Below are positions 56,331 to 64,000 of a DNA stretch of 64,000 nt, piece after piece (position 1 is the first letter of the stretch; each line of letters starts with the position of its first letter). The notes under the pieces are model-generated. The model saw only the letters and a program-made list of their open reading frames with translations, was not told where the DNA came from and made no database searches. Made by a program: the position numbers and the translations under genes. Origin of the DNA: Paracoccaceae bacterium (GTDB lineage Bacteria > Pseudomonadota > Alphaproteobacteria > Rhodobacterales > Rhodobacteraceae); assembly GCA_018222585.1 (NCBI GenBank), contig JAAFAB010000002.1, forward strand, positions 310,001-374,000, given 5' to 3'.

Positions 56331-58004
56331 ATGACCCTGACCCGCCGCAACGCCCGCGACATCTTCCCCGCCACCGGCTCCGAGCTTTCGGCCAAGTCCT
56401 GGCTGACCGAGGCGCCCCTGCGGATGCTGATGAACAACCTGCATCCCGACGTCGCCGAGAATCCGCATGAGCTGGTGGTCTACGGTGGCATCGGCCGCGC
56501 CGCCCGCAGCTGGGAGGATTACGACCGCATCGTCGCCAGCCTGATGGACCTCGAAGAGGACGAAACCCTGCTGGTGCAATCGGGCCGCGCGGCGGGGATC
56601 TTCAAGACCCACCGGGATGCCCCCCGGGTGCTGATCGCCAATTCCAACCTCGTGCCGCACTGGGCCAACTGGGACCATTTCCACGAGCTCGACCGCAAGG
56701 GGCTGATGATGTACGGCCAGATGACCGCCGGGTCCTGGATCTACATCGGCACCCAGGGCATCGTGCAGGGCACCTATGAAACCTTCGCCGAAGCGGGCCG
56801 CCAGCACTATGGCGGCGACCTCTCGGGCCGCTGGATCCTGACCGCCGGTCTGGGCGGCATGGGCGGCGCGCAGCCGCTGGCCGCCGTCATGGCGGGCGCC
56901 TGCTGCCTGGCGGTGGAATGCGACGAGACCCGCATCGATTTCCGCCTGCGCACCCGCTACCTGGACGAGAAGGCCCGCACCCTGGACGAGGCGCTGGAGA
57001 TGATCCGCCGCTGGACCGAGGCCGGAGAGGCCAAGTCCGTCGGCCTGCTGGGCAATGCCGCCGAGATCTTCCCCGAGCTGATGCGCCGCGGCATCCGTCC
57101 CGATATCGTCACCGACCAGACCTCGGCCCATGATCCGGTGAACGGCTATCTGCCCATGGGCTGGACCCTGGGCGACTGGCGGGCGAAACGCGAGACCGAC
57201 CCGAAGGCGGTCGAGGCCGCTGCCCGTGCCTCGATGAAAGAGCACGTCGCCGCCATGGTCGACTTCTGGAACGCCGGGGTACCGACGCTGGACTACGGCA
57301 ACAACATCCGCCAGGTGGCGCTGGAAGAGGGGCTGGAAAACGCCTTCGCCTTCCCCGGCTTCGTCCCCGCCTATATTCGCCCGCTGTTCTGCAAGGGCGT
57401 CGGCCCGTTCCGCTGGTGCGCGCTTTCGGGCGACCCCGAGGACATCTACCGCACGGACCAGAAGATGAAGGAGCTGTTCCCCGAGAACACCCACCTGCAC
57501 AACTGGCTGGATATGGCGCGCGAGCGGATCGCCTTCCAGGGCCTGCCCGCGCGGATCTGCTGGATCGGCCTCGGCGACCGTCACCGCGCGGGGCTGGCGT
57601 TCAACGAGATGGTGCGCAACGGAGAGCTGAAGGCCCCCGTGGTCATCGGGCGGGATCACCTCGACAGCGGCTCCGTCGCCTCGCCGAACCGCGAGACCGA
57701 GGCGATGATGGACGGTTCCGACGCCGTGTCGGACTGGCCGTTGCTGAATGCCATGCTCAACACCGCCTCGGGCGCGACCTGGGTGTCGCTGCATCACGGC
57801 GGGGGGGTCGGCATGGGCTTCTCGCAACACGCGGGCATGGTGATCTGCGCCGATGGCACCGACGAGGCCGCCGCCCGGCTGGAGCGCGTGCTGTGGAACG
57901 ACCCGGCGACCGGCGTCATGCGCCACGCGGACGCGGGCTACGGCATCGCGAAGGACTGGGCCGTGAAGCAGGGGCTGCGCCTGCCCGGTATCCTCGACGA
58001 CTAG
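56331..58004 (+). CDS. hutU: Urocanate hydratase
   Basis: 557 residues. Converts urocanate to imidazolonepropionate with a tightly bound NAD+. [22 protein letters not shown] near residue 30, [22 protein letters not shown] near 172 (NAD region) and [22 protein letters not shown] near 400 with the catalytic Cys are the family marks; [20 protein letters not shown] near 482 ends the core. An AGGAG site precedes the ATG. No hutG or hutF follows, so the last step must be encoded elsewhere. Confidence 0.96.
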   Translation: MTLTRRNARDIFPATGSELSAKSWLTEAPLRMLMNNLHPDVAENPHELVVYGGIGRAARSWEDYDRIVASLMDLEEDETLLVQSGRAAGIFKTHRDAPRVLIANSNLVPHWANWDHFHELDRKGLMMYGQMTAGSWIYIGTQGIVQGTYETFAEAGRQHYGGDLSGRWILTAGLGGMGGAQPLAAVMAGACCLAVECDETRIDFRLRTRYLDEKARTLDEALEMIRRWTEAGEAKSVGLLGNAAEIFPELMRRGIRPDIVTDQTSAHDPVNGYLPMGWTLGDWRAKRETDPKAVEAAARASMKEHVAAMVDFWNAGVPTLDYGNNIRQVALEEGLENAFAFPGFVPAYIRPLFCKGVGPFRWCALSGDPEDIYRTDQKMKELFPENTHLHNWLDMARERIAFQGLPARICWIGLGDRHRAGLAFNEMVRNGELKAPVVIGRDHLDSGSVASPNRETEAMMDGSDAVSDWPLLNAMLNTASGATWVSLHHGGGVGMGFSQHAGMVICADGTDEAAARLERVLWNDPATGVMRHADAGYGIAKDWAVKQGLRLPGILDD

Positions 58005-58026
58005 GCCGGGCGCAGCGCCCGTAGCG

Positions 58027-58049
58027 CCCCGCAGATCTTCTGCGGGGCC
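58027..58049 (+). terminator. Hairpin after hutU
   Basis: CCCCGCAGA, loop TCT, TCTGCGGGG: nine pairs, no T-tract, right after the hutU stop. Confidence 0.55.
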
Positions 58050-58139
58050 CCCGGATGCCTGTTTCGGAAATTGTTTTCATGAATCTGCGCGATCTGGTCA
58101 AAATCCGTTGCGTGCGCCGGGATTTCGGGCGAGAAACGA

Positions 58140-58152
58140 GAAAACAGTTTTC
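58140..58152. promoter_or_regulatory. Palindrome GAAAAC-A-GTTTTC before the RidA gene
   Basis: Perfect six-base arms round one base, 14 bases before the ridA-like ATG. A related GAAA-N4-TTTC occurs at 58067-58078. The pair looks like an operator for a regulator of the amino-sugar genes. Confidence 0.5.
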
Positions 58153-58165
58153 GTGGAGTCCTCTC

Positions 58166-58564
58166 ATGTCCATCCCCGGTCTCACCCGTCTCGATGTCGC
58201 CGATGCCCAGGCCGGCGGTCAGGAACGCCCCTTCTCCAAGGCCGTGCGCGCCGGCGACTTCGTCTATGTCTCGGGGCAGGTCCCGACCCGCGACGGCGAG
58301 GTCGTGGTGGGCAACATCACCGTCCAGACCGAAGTGGTGATCGAGAACATCAAGGACGTCCTGGCGCTGGCAGGCTGCGGCATGGAGCATGTCGTGAAGG
58401 TCGGCGTCTGGCTGGATGACGCGCGCGATTTCTCCTCCTTCAACGCGGTGTTCAAGAAGCATTTCAGCGCCCATCCCCCGGCGCGCTCGACGGTGCAGTC
58501 GCCGTTGATGGTCGATGCCAAGGTCGAGATGGACGTGGTGGCCTACTGTCCACTGGAAAGCTGA
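58166..58564 (+). CDS. RidA/YjgF family enamine/imine deaminase
   Basis: 132 residues. VRAGDFVYVSGQVPTRDGEVV near residue 28 and the C-terminal VDAKVEMDVVAYCP are the RidA core; the usual late Arg is in PPARSTVQSPL near residue 109. RidA proteins hydrolyse reactive 2-aminoacrylate-type intermediates; paralogues in sugar operons act on related enamines. It is seven bases before nagB and should be co-transcribed, so it may handle an imine made during glucosamine use. Confidence 0.88.
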   Translation: MSIPGLTRLDVADAQAGGQERPFSKAVRAGDFVYVSGQVPTRDGEVVVGNITVQTEVVIENIKDVLALAGCGMEHVVKVGVWLDDARDFSSFNAVFKKHFSAHPPARSTVQSPLMVDAKVEMDVVAYCPLES

Positions 58565-58570
58565 TCGGCG

Positions 58571-59332
58571 ATGAAGATCCTCATCCTGGAAAGCGCCGAG
58601 GCCGCCTCGGGCCGGGCGGCGGGGCTGATCGCGGCGCAGGTCGCGGCGAAACCGGCCACGGTCCTTGGTCTGGCGACCGGCGGCACGATGGAGGCGGTCT
58701 ATGCCCGGCTCATCGCGCTCCATCGCGCGGGCGAGGTCAGCTTTGCCGGGACCTCCAGCTTCAACCTGGATGAATATGTCGGGCTGGCGGGGGATCACCC
58801 CTGTTCCTACCGCCACTACATGCGCGACCTGCTGTTCGATCACATCGACATGGCGCCGGACGCCGGCCACCTGCCTGCCGGTGAGGCCGCAGACCCCGAG
58901 GCCGAAGCCGCGCGCTACGAAGAGGCCATCGTGGCGGCGGGCGATATCGACCTGCAACTTCTGGGCCTCGGCCTGAACGGCCACATCGGTTTCAACGAGC
59001 CGACCTCTGCGCTCACTTCGGTCACCCGGCTGAAGACCCTGACGCGCGAGACCCGCGAAGCCAATGCGCGCTTCTTCCCGGCGGGCGAGACCCCGCCGCG
59101 CCTGGCGATCACCATGGGCATCGGCACAATCATGCGGGCCCGGCAGGTGTTGCTGGTGGCCACCGGCGCGGCGAAGTCAGAGGCCGTGCGGCAGGTCATC
59201 GAAGGCCCCGTGTCGGCGCGCTGGCCCGGTTCGATCCTTCAGATGCACCGCAATGCGACGCTGGTGCTGGACCGTGATGCGGCCAGCAGGCTGGAGCTTC
59301 TGGACTACTACCTGGATATCCACCCCGCGTAG
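58571..59332 (+). CDS. nagB: Glucosamine-6-phosphate deaminase
   Basis: 253 residues. Converts glucosamine-6-phosphate to fructose-6-phosphate and ammonia. GLATGGTMEAVYARLIALH near residue 34 binds phosphate, SFNLDEYVGL near 62 carries the catalytic Asp, GLGLNGHIGFNEP near 132 the His/Glu pair, and VATGAAKSEAV near 196 the late contact. It ends three bases before the convergent cutC gene. Key step that links the amino-sugar region to glycolysis. Confidence 0.93.
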   Translation: MKILILESAEAASGRAAGLIAAQVAAKPATVLGLATGGTMEAVYARLIALHRAGEVSFAGTSSFNLDEYVGLAGDHPCSYRHYMRDLLFDHIDMAPDAGHLPAGEAADPEAEAARYEEAIVAAGDIDLQLLGLGLNGHIGFNEPTSALTSVTRLKTLTRETREANARFFPAGETPPRLAITMGIGTIMRARQVLLVATGAAKSEAVRQVIEGPVSARWPGSILQMHRNATLVLDRDAASRLELLDYYLDIHPA

Positions 59333-59335
59333 CGG

Positions 59336-60046
59336 CTAGCCGAGCAGCGCCTTCAACTCGGCCACCCGCGCCGCATCGGTCTGCCGCGCGGCCTGCGACT
59401 GGAAGCCGAAGCGGGTCAGCGGTTCCTGCAGATGCGCGGGCGAGGAGGCCGAGGCATGGACCTCTGCCGGGTTCAGCGCCGACAGGATCTGCGGCAGGGT
59501 TTCCGCGTTCACCCCGGCGCCGGGCATGACGCTGAGCCGTCCCGCCGCCGCCTCCTTCATCGTCGTCAACCGCTCCAGACCCTCGACCGCGCGCAGGGCT
59601 CCGCCCGAGGTGAGGATGCGGTGAATGCCCAGCTCTGCGGCTTCCTCGACGGCGGCCACCGGGTCCGCCAGCAGATCGACACAGCGGTGCAGGGTGACCT
59701 GCATCCCCTCAGCAGCCCGGATCAGCCGTGACAGAACGGCGAGGTCCAGCCTGCCGCTGCGGGTGGCGCCGATGACCACGCCGGCCAGGCCGGCGGCGCG
59801 GGCGGCCAGAACCTCGGTTTCCATGGCGGCGATCTCTTCGACGGACCAGTTGAAGCCGCCCGCGCGGGGGCGGATCATGGCGAAGGCGGGCAGGGGCGCC
59901 TCGGCGGCGAGGCGCATCAGTCCGGCCGAAGGGGTCAGCCCGCCGAGGTCCAGCGCCGAACAGAGCTCGATCCGGTCGGCGCCACCTTCGACGGCGGCGT
60001 GGATGCCATCGGCGGTGTCCACGCAGATTTCCAGCAGCTTGGTCAT
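59336..60046 (-). CDS. cutC: CutC family protein
   Basis: 236 residues, TIM-barrel fold. LEICVDTADGIHAAVEGGADRIELCSALDLGGLTPS-type sequence opens it (about residues 5-40), AMIRPRAGGFNWS near 55 and LTSGGALRAVEGLERL near 145 follow, all standard for CutC. The old label is copper homeostasis, but the role is doubtful in bacteria; the barrel looks like an enzyme. Last gene of the minus-strand amino-sugar operon, after the MFS gene. Confidence 0.9.
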   Translation of the reverse strand: MTKLLEICVDTADGIHAAVEGGADRIELCSALDLGGLTPSAGLMRLAAEAPLPAFAMIRPRAGGFNWSVEEIAAMETEVLAARAAGLAGVVIGATRSGRLDLAVLSRLIRAAEGMQVTLHRCVDLLADPVAAVEEAAELGIHRILTSGGALRAVEGLERLTTMKEAAAGRLSVMPGAGVNAETLPQILSALNPAEVHASASSPAHLQEPLTRFGFQSQAARQTDAARVAELKALLG

Positions 60047-60058
60047 GCTCTCATGGTC

Positions 60059-61270
60059 TCATGGGATGGCCCGGAAACGCCAGCCTTCGAGCATCAGAAG
60101 GCCCAATGCGCCAAGCGCCCCGGCCCCGGCGCCCAGAAGAGAGACAAGCGGGTAGTCCCCGATGGCGGTGCCGAAGGCGAAGAGCGCGGCAGCGATGGCG
60201 CCCGCAAGGAAGATGTTGACCGAGATCAGCGAGGCCGAGAGGCCGGGGCGATCCGCGATCAGTTCCTGCAGGTAGCCGAGCGGCAGGGTGATCAGCGCGG
60301 CGGCGCCGATGCCGCCGACGACCGAGGCCGCGATGACCGAGGCGGGGGACAGGGCAAAGGCCAGCCAGACAAGGTAGATCATGTAGAGCGCCGTACCGAT
60401 GGCCAGGGCCGCGACGATCGAGATCGAGCGCACGATGCGGGCCCAGACGAGGATGAAGGCCACTTCCAGCGCGGCGACAAGGCCGACGATTACGCCCACG
60501 TCTCCGGGTTCGCCACCGGCCTGGCCGGTGACGATCAGCGGCATGACGGCGGCATTGACGTGGATCATCGCGGTGATGACAGCCGCGCCCAGAACGCGGG
60601 CGGCGACGGGCAGGCGGGTCAGCAGGCGGAAGGCCGCGCCGAGCGAGACCCGCGGCGGGCGCTGGCTGGGGTCGCCGCTGCCGCCCCGGGGCATCATGGC
60701 ATTGATCACCACCATGCAGACCAGCGCCGCGCCCCCCGCGATGGCGAAGGCGGGCAACAGGCTTTCCGCGCCCGAAAGAGCGAAGCCGACGAGGCCGGGC
60801 ACCAGGATCCAGGCCAGCGAGATCAGCCCGCGCAGCACCGAGCTGACCGCCGCCTGATCGCCCTTCGGCAGGTCCGACGAGAAGACCCGCCCGGCGCCGA
60901 AGAGCAGCGAATTCAGACCGTGGTAGACCGAGATCGGCAGCAGCAGCGAGATCACGAAGATCCAGGCCGAGGGGAAGAGGAAGATCGCCATGTAGCCCGC
61001 GACCCCGATGAAGGCGAGACTCATCAGCAGCTTGCGATAGCCGGTGTCGCGGTCTGCAAGGATGCCGAGGTAGATCGCCGCGGTGACATTGATCACCGCC
61101 GCCGAAAGCGTCAGCGCCGAGAAGGCGGCATCCGACAGGCCCAGCTCTCGGATCGCCACGACGGACTTGTAGGGTGCGGTTGCCGCGCCCGAGAAGCCGA
61201 AGAAGAAGATCGCCAGCGCGCAGGCACGCAGGCCGGGGTTGTTCCACAGGATCGAGAGGGTCGAGAACAT
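60059..61270 (-). CDS. MFS transporter, sugar-type
   Basis: 403 residues with about twelve membrane segments. The start is the ATG giving MFSTLSILWN. LGILADRDTGYRKLL near residue 65 is the motif between helices 2 and 3 (G-x-L-x-D-R-x-x-x-R/K). The middle loop (PRGGSGDPSQRPPRVS) splits two six-helix halves. The overall pattern fits the SetA/SetB-like sugar exporters or a related uptake group. Between cutC and the M81 gene in an amino-sugar context, so a hexosamine or its derivative is a reasonable guess, not shown. Confidence 0.85.
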   Translation of the reverse strand: MFSTLSILWNNPGLRACALAIFFFGFSGAATAPYKSVVAIRELGLSDAAFSALTLSAAVINVTAAIYLGILADRDTGYRKLLMSLAFIGVAGYMAIFLFPSAWIFVISLLLPISVYHGLNSLLFGAGRVFSSDLPKGDQAAVSSVLRGLISLAWILVPGLVGFALSGAESLLPAFAIAGGAALVCMVVINAMMPRGGSGDPSQRPPRVSLGAAFRLLTRLPVAARVLGAAVITAMIHVNAAVMPLIVTGQAGGEPGDVGVIVGLVAALEVAFILVWARIVRSISIVAALAIGTALYMIYLVWLAFALSPASVIAASVVGGIGAAALITLPLGYLQELIADRPGLSASLISVNIFLAGAIAAALFAFGTAIGDYPLVSLLGAGAGALGALGLLMLEGWRFRAIP

Positions 61271-61326
61271 GGGGCCTCGGGGGTCTGGGCCGGGTGATCT
61301 CCGGCGGGTCGTCAAACGTGGCAGCG

Positions 61327-61351
61327 GCAGGCCCCGGGGAAGGGCCTGCCG
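61327..61351 (-). other. Hairpin between M81 and MFS genes
   Basis: GGCAGGCCC and GGGCCTGCC arms around CGGGGAA, no T-tract, in the 135-base gap. It may divide the operon or stabilise the mRNA. Confidence 0.55.
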
Positions 61352-61405
61352 TGGCGGGATACTCGTCTCGGGGCCCGCATCTGTCGGCGCCCCTTGGTGA
61401 GGGTC

Positions 61406-62854
61406 TCAGTTCGGCGCGCGGGCCGAGCGGAGGGGGGCGGGCGTGAAGCTCGCCTCGGGGTCCCAGGGGTAGATGCCGGGGGTGCGGTTCAGGCTTTCCA
61501 GCTTCGGAATGTCCTGGTTCACCACGCCCTCGGTCAGCGCCATCAGGTTGGGATTGGCGATCGGCGCCAGTTCGGGCGACAGATAGCCCGATTTCACCAC
61601 CAGAAGCGAGACCGCTTTCGGATCGAGCCCCAGCAGGGAGAAATCCTCGATATTGTGATAGGGGCGGCGACGGGCGGCGAGTACCACGGTGATGCCGCCG
61701 GTCTGCACCACCGCCTGCCGGAAGGCACCGCCAGCGCCTTCGACGAGGCGCAGCACCTTGAAGGGCGCGGTGACGCGGATGCTTTTCGGATCAAGCGCGC
61801 CGCCGACGGACAGCTCCAGCTCGGCGCCTTCCCCCGCGGCGAAGGCGGCATCGACGGCGGGGGCATCGGTGATCCCTGCGATCAGCGCATCCTGCCAGTC
61901 GCGCGCGATCAGCGCCTCAAGCACGAGGCCATTGTCGCCAACCCCGCCGCCGGTGGGATTGTCACCGCTTTCGGCCAGGATAAGCGGCGCGGTCTCTGTC
62001 TTGGCGGCGATATCGAGCATCTCGTCCAGCGGGCCGGTGACCGGGCCGAAGGCGAAGTCGGCGCGGACGTCCCAGTAGGCCTGCGCCAGCTCGGTGGCGA
62101 CGGCCTCGGCCTCGGTCCTGTCAGTGGCGGTGACCACGGCGCAGGCGGTGCCGCGCGGCTCATCCGCCCAGACATAGCCGACCATCTGATCGGCGCTCCA
62201 GATGCCGGGGCGGGTGTCGTGGCCGGGCAGGGCGGCGTAGAGCGCATCCGCCGGCGCATCCTCCGTCGAGGAGCGTTCGCCGGGCATCAGCACGGGGATC
62301 TTGGCCCAGGTGACGAAGGGGCGTTCGCCCGTGCGCAGGCAACGCAGCAGCATGGCCCAGGCGCGCTCCATGGTCTCGCGCACGTCGATATGGGGGGCGG
62401 TGCGATAGGCGGCGAACATGTCGATCTGGTCGATGATGCGCTGGCTGACATTGCCGTGCAGGTCGTAGCTGACCGAGATCGGGACATCGGGGCCGACGAC
62501 CTCGCGCACCGAGGAAATCCAGTCGCCCTCGGCGTCCCACATGCCGTCGACGTGCATCGCGCCATGCATGGCGAGGTACACCCCATCCAGCGGCAGGGCG
62601 GCCTTCAGGCGCGCCAGCAGGTCGGCCTTGAAACCCTCGTAGGCGGGGCGGTCGACGGGGCCGCCAGGGACGGCGCGGGCGTGCAGCAGCGGCAGGACCT
62701 CGACGTCGTCTTCGGGGAGGAAGGAGAAATACTCATAGGCGGTCAGCTCATCGCCGCGCACGACGTGGAAATCCTCGGCGCGGATCAGCACCGGGTTGTA
62801 GGTGGAGCATTCGGTGTGGATGCCGCCAACGGCAATGCGTTTCTTGTCGCTCAT
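61406..62854 (-). CDS. M81 family metallopeptidase (MlrC type)
   Basis: 482 residues. VGGIHTECSTYNP near residue 10, LAMHGAMHVDGMWDAEGDW near 94 with metal-binding His, ISVSYDLHGNVSQRI near 126, and ESGDNPTGGGVGDN near 300 are the conserved stretches of the MlrC (microcystinase C-like) family: an N-terminal DUF1485 part and a C-terminal MlrC part. The characterised MlrC opens small peptides; most family members have unknown substrates. Its place between GH20 and the MFS transporter suggests it acts on an amino-sugar derivative or peptide. Confidence 0.88.
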   Translation of the reverse strand: MSDKKRIAVGGIHTECSTYNPVLIRAEDFHVVRGDELTAYEYFSFLPEDDVEVLPLLHARAVPGGPVDRPAYEGFKADLLARLKAALPLDGVYLAMHGAMHVDGMWDAEGDWISSVREVVGPDVPISVSYDLHGNVSQRIIDQIDMFAAYRTAPHIDVRETMERAWAMLLRCLRTGERPFVTWAKIPVLMPGERSSTEDAPADALYAALPGHDTRPGIWSADQMVGYVWADEPRGTACAVVTATDRTEAEAVATELAQAYWDVRADFAFGPVTGPLDEMLDIAAKTETAPLILAESGDNPTGGGVGDNGLVLEALIARDWQDALIAGITDAPAVDAAFAAGEGAELELSVGGALDPKSIRVTAPFKVLRLVEGAGGAFRQAVVQTGGITVVLAARRRPYHNIEDFSLLGLDPKAVSLLVVKSGYLSPELAPIANPNLMALTEGVVNQDIPKLESLNRTPGIYPWDPEASFTPAPLRSARAPN

Positions 62855-62952
62855 CTGTTCGTCCTTTGCTGGCCCCGGGGAGGGGGCGCCGGCGGACCCG
62901 CGCGGGGTCCGCCCGTTGTGGCTGGCCGGGGACTTGGCCCCGGTGCCCCGGC

Positions 62953-64000
62953 TCAGAACGCCGGGTGCAGTTTCACGATCGCCGCGTAGCGGTGCAGGTC
63001 CTTGCGGGCCTTGGGGGTCCAGGCGGCTTCGGCCACGCCGCAGAGGCGCGGGAAGACCAGCCGGTTGAAATAGGCACGCGAGGTGAAATGTTCGCACCAG
63101 ATGCAGGCCTGGATGCCCTTCAGGCGGCCACGCAGCTCTTCGGGGAACTCGCCCTCGGCTTCGTAGGTGTAGGAATGCACCGGGGTCGAGGTGCCGGCCC
63201 AGGCCGCGCCCGGTTCCAGCCATTCCTCGGCCTGCGCCATGTCGAGGTAATAGGCCTGGCCGGGGGTCATCACGACGTCGTAGCCCTCGCGCGCCAGCTC
63301 GATGCCGACCTCGGGCTTTTCCCAGGCCATCAGCAGCGTGCCCTCGGGATCGACGCCACCGCCATGGGCGACCTCGTTCCAGCCGGCCAGCACGCGGCCA
63401 CGCTCGGCCAGCATCTTGGCCACACGGCGCATGAAGTAGCTTTGCAATTCGAAGGTGCCCGACAGCCCCTCCTGTTCCATCAGCTTGCGTGCGTAATGCG
63501 AGTTCAACCAGGAGCCATCCGCCACCTCGTCGCCGCCGATATGCAGGTACTTCGCGGGGAACAGCTCGACCATCTCGTCGAAAAGCTTGGCAAGGAAGTC
63601 ATAGGTCTCTTCCCGCGCCGGGTTGAGGGCGTTGTTCGCAAAGCCCTGCACCGAATGGTAGCTTTCAGGCGCTTCCTGCGGGTCGGCCAGTTCCGGGATC
63701 ACGGCCAGGGCGGCGGTGCAGTGGCCGGGGATGTCGACCTCGGGCACCACGGTGATGCCAAGCGCCCCGGCATGGGCCACGACCTCGCGGATCTGGTCCT
63801 GGGTGTAGAAGCCATGCACCTCCTCCACGCCATTGCCAAGCTGCGGCGTCAGCAGGGCGTCGGGGCCACGGGTGGCACCGGCCTCGGTCAACTGGGGGTA
63901 GGCCCTGACCTCCATCCGCCAGCCCTCGTCATCGGTGAGGTGCCAGTGGAAGATGTTCATTCGGTGCCAGGCGAGGATGTCGAGGAAGCGGGTCACGTCC
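62953..64000 (-). CDS. Family GH20 beta-N-acetylhexosaminidase, N-terminus beyond window
   Basis: The last 349 residues are visible; the gene continues past the window end. MNIFHWHLTDDEGWRMEV near the start and the catalytic pair in YLHIGGDEVADGSW near residue 172 (Asp-Glu) define GH20. VLAGWNEVAHGGG near 235 and GIQACIWCEHFTS near 295 line the sugar pocket. It releases terminal GlcNAc/GalNAc from chitin oligomers or glycans, feeding nagB on the other strand. The missing end may hold a signal peptide, which would fix its location. Confidence 0.93.
   Translation of the reverse strand, partial: DVTRFLDILAWHRMNIFHWHLTDDEGWRMEVRAYPQLTEAGATRGPDALLTPQLGNGVEEVHGFYTQDQIREVVAHAGALGITVVPEVDIPGHCTAALAVIPELADPQEAPESYHSVQGFANNALNPAREETYDFLAKLFDEMVELFPAKYLHIGGDEVADGSWLNSHYARKLMEQEGLSGTFELQSYFMRRVAKMLAERGRVLAGWNEVAHGGGVDPEGTLLMAWEKPEVGIELAREGYDVVMTPGQAYYLDMAQAEEWLEPGAAWAGTSTPVHSYTYEAEGEFPEELRGRLKGIQACIWCEHFTSRAYFNRLVFPRLCGVAEAAWTPKARKDLHRYAAIVKLHPAF

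Overview
The window is a contiguous piece of a GC-rich (clearly above 60 percent) alphaproteobacterial chromosome. It most probably comes from a marine-type member of the Rhodobacterales (Roseobacter/Paracoccus relatives). The evidence is the Hsp20-DUF1150 pair, the lgt-midA-pgeF block, the CIRCE-controlled groESL operon, the many ABC/TRAP uptake systems, AcnB plus the Na+-NQR operon, and the typical Rhodobacterales intergenic hairpins. There is no phage, insertion sequence, CRISPR array or rRNA; one tRNA (Ser-UGA) is present. Most of the sequence is ordinary, densely packed core and catabolic genes. The GC bias produces very long antisense shadow ORFs, which I left out.

Layout. 1-2.6 kb: the 3' end of a branched-chain-amino-acid-type ABC transporter (LivF end, LivH, LivM). 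2.7-5.2 kb: Mn-dependent pyrophosphatase, a DUF2161 nuclease-fold protein, a LysE exporter. 5.4-7.6 kb: groES-groEL behind a clear promoter and CIRCE. 8-10 kb: a GNAT acetyltransferase and a solitary PhnM-like amidohydrolase, then a repeat-bearing gap. 10.2-15.3 kb: purE-purK, DUF465, hsp20-DUF1150, trxB-rraB, an Lrp/AsnC regulator. 15.4-19.3 kb: pgeF, midA, lgt, a UbiK-like protein, a DUF4136 lipoprotein.

19.4-28.2 kb is the most interesting block. Seven tightly spaced minus-strand genes encode an N-formylglutamate-amidohydrolase-like enzyme, a DctQ/DctM/DctP TRAP transporter, a glutamine-synthetase-like ligase, an aldehyde dehydrogenase and an Fe-type alcohol dehydrogenase. They are divergent from an RpiR-family regulator, and the gap holds two copies of a TGTAR-N6-CTACA operator-like palindrome 30 bp apart. 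The enzyme set matches a gamma-glutamylation route for an amino alcohol such as ethanolamine: ligate, oxidise, oxidise, hydrolyse. This is an inference, but a specific and testable one.

28.2-33.6 kb: aroQ, a Hint-fold protein lacking the catalytic cysteine, a three-module TPR/glycosyltransferase-like/sulfotransferase protein overlapping an unknown gene, and an AEC transporter. 33.6-39.4 kb: a cell-envelope and replication operon (SPOR lipoprotein, DacC-type carboxypeptidase, tmk, holB, tatD, MBL hydrolase). 39.6-43.7 kb: tRNA-Ser, acnB, a CBS protein, a small membrane protein. 43.7-51.1 kb: the Na+-translocating NADH:quinone reductase nqrABCDEF, with its maturation genes apbE and nqrM divergent. 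51.2-52.5 kb: a DEAD-box helicase with a TTG start. 52.8-58.0 kb: histidine utilisation, hutC divergent from hutIHU, with a palindrome lying inside a near-consensus promoter. 58.2-64 kb: an amino-sugar region with RidA and nagB on the plus strand, and cutC, an MFS transporter, an MlrC-type M81 hydrolase and a GH20 hexosaminidase (cut by the window end) on the minus strand.
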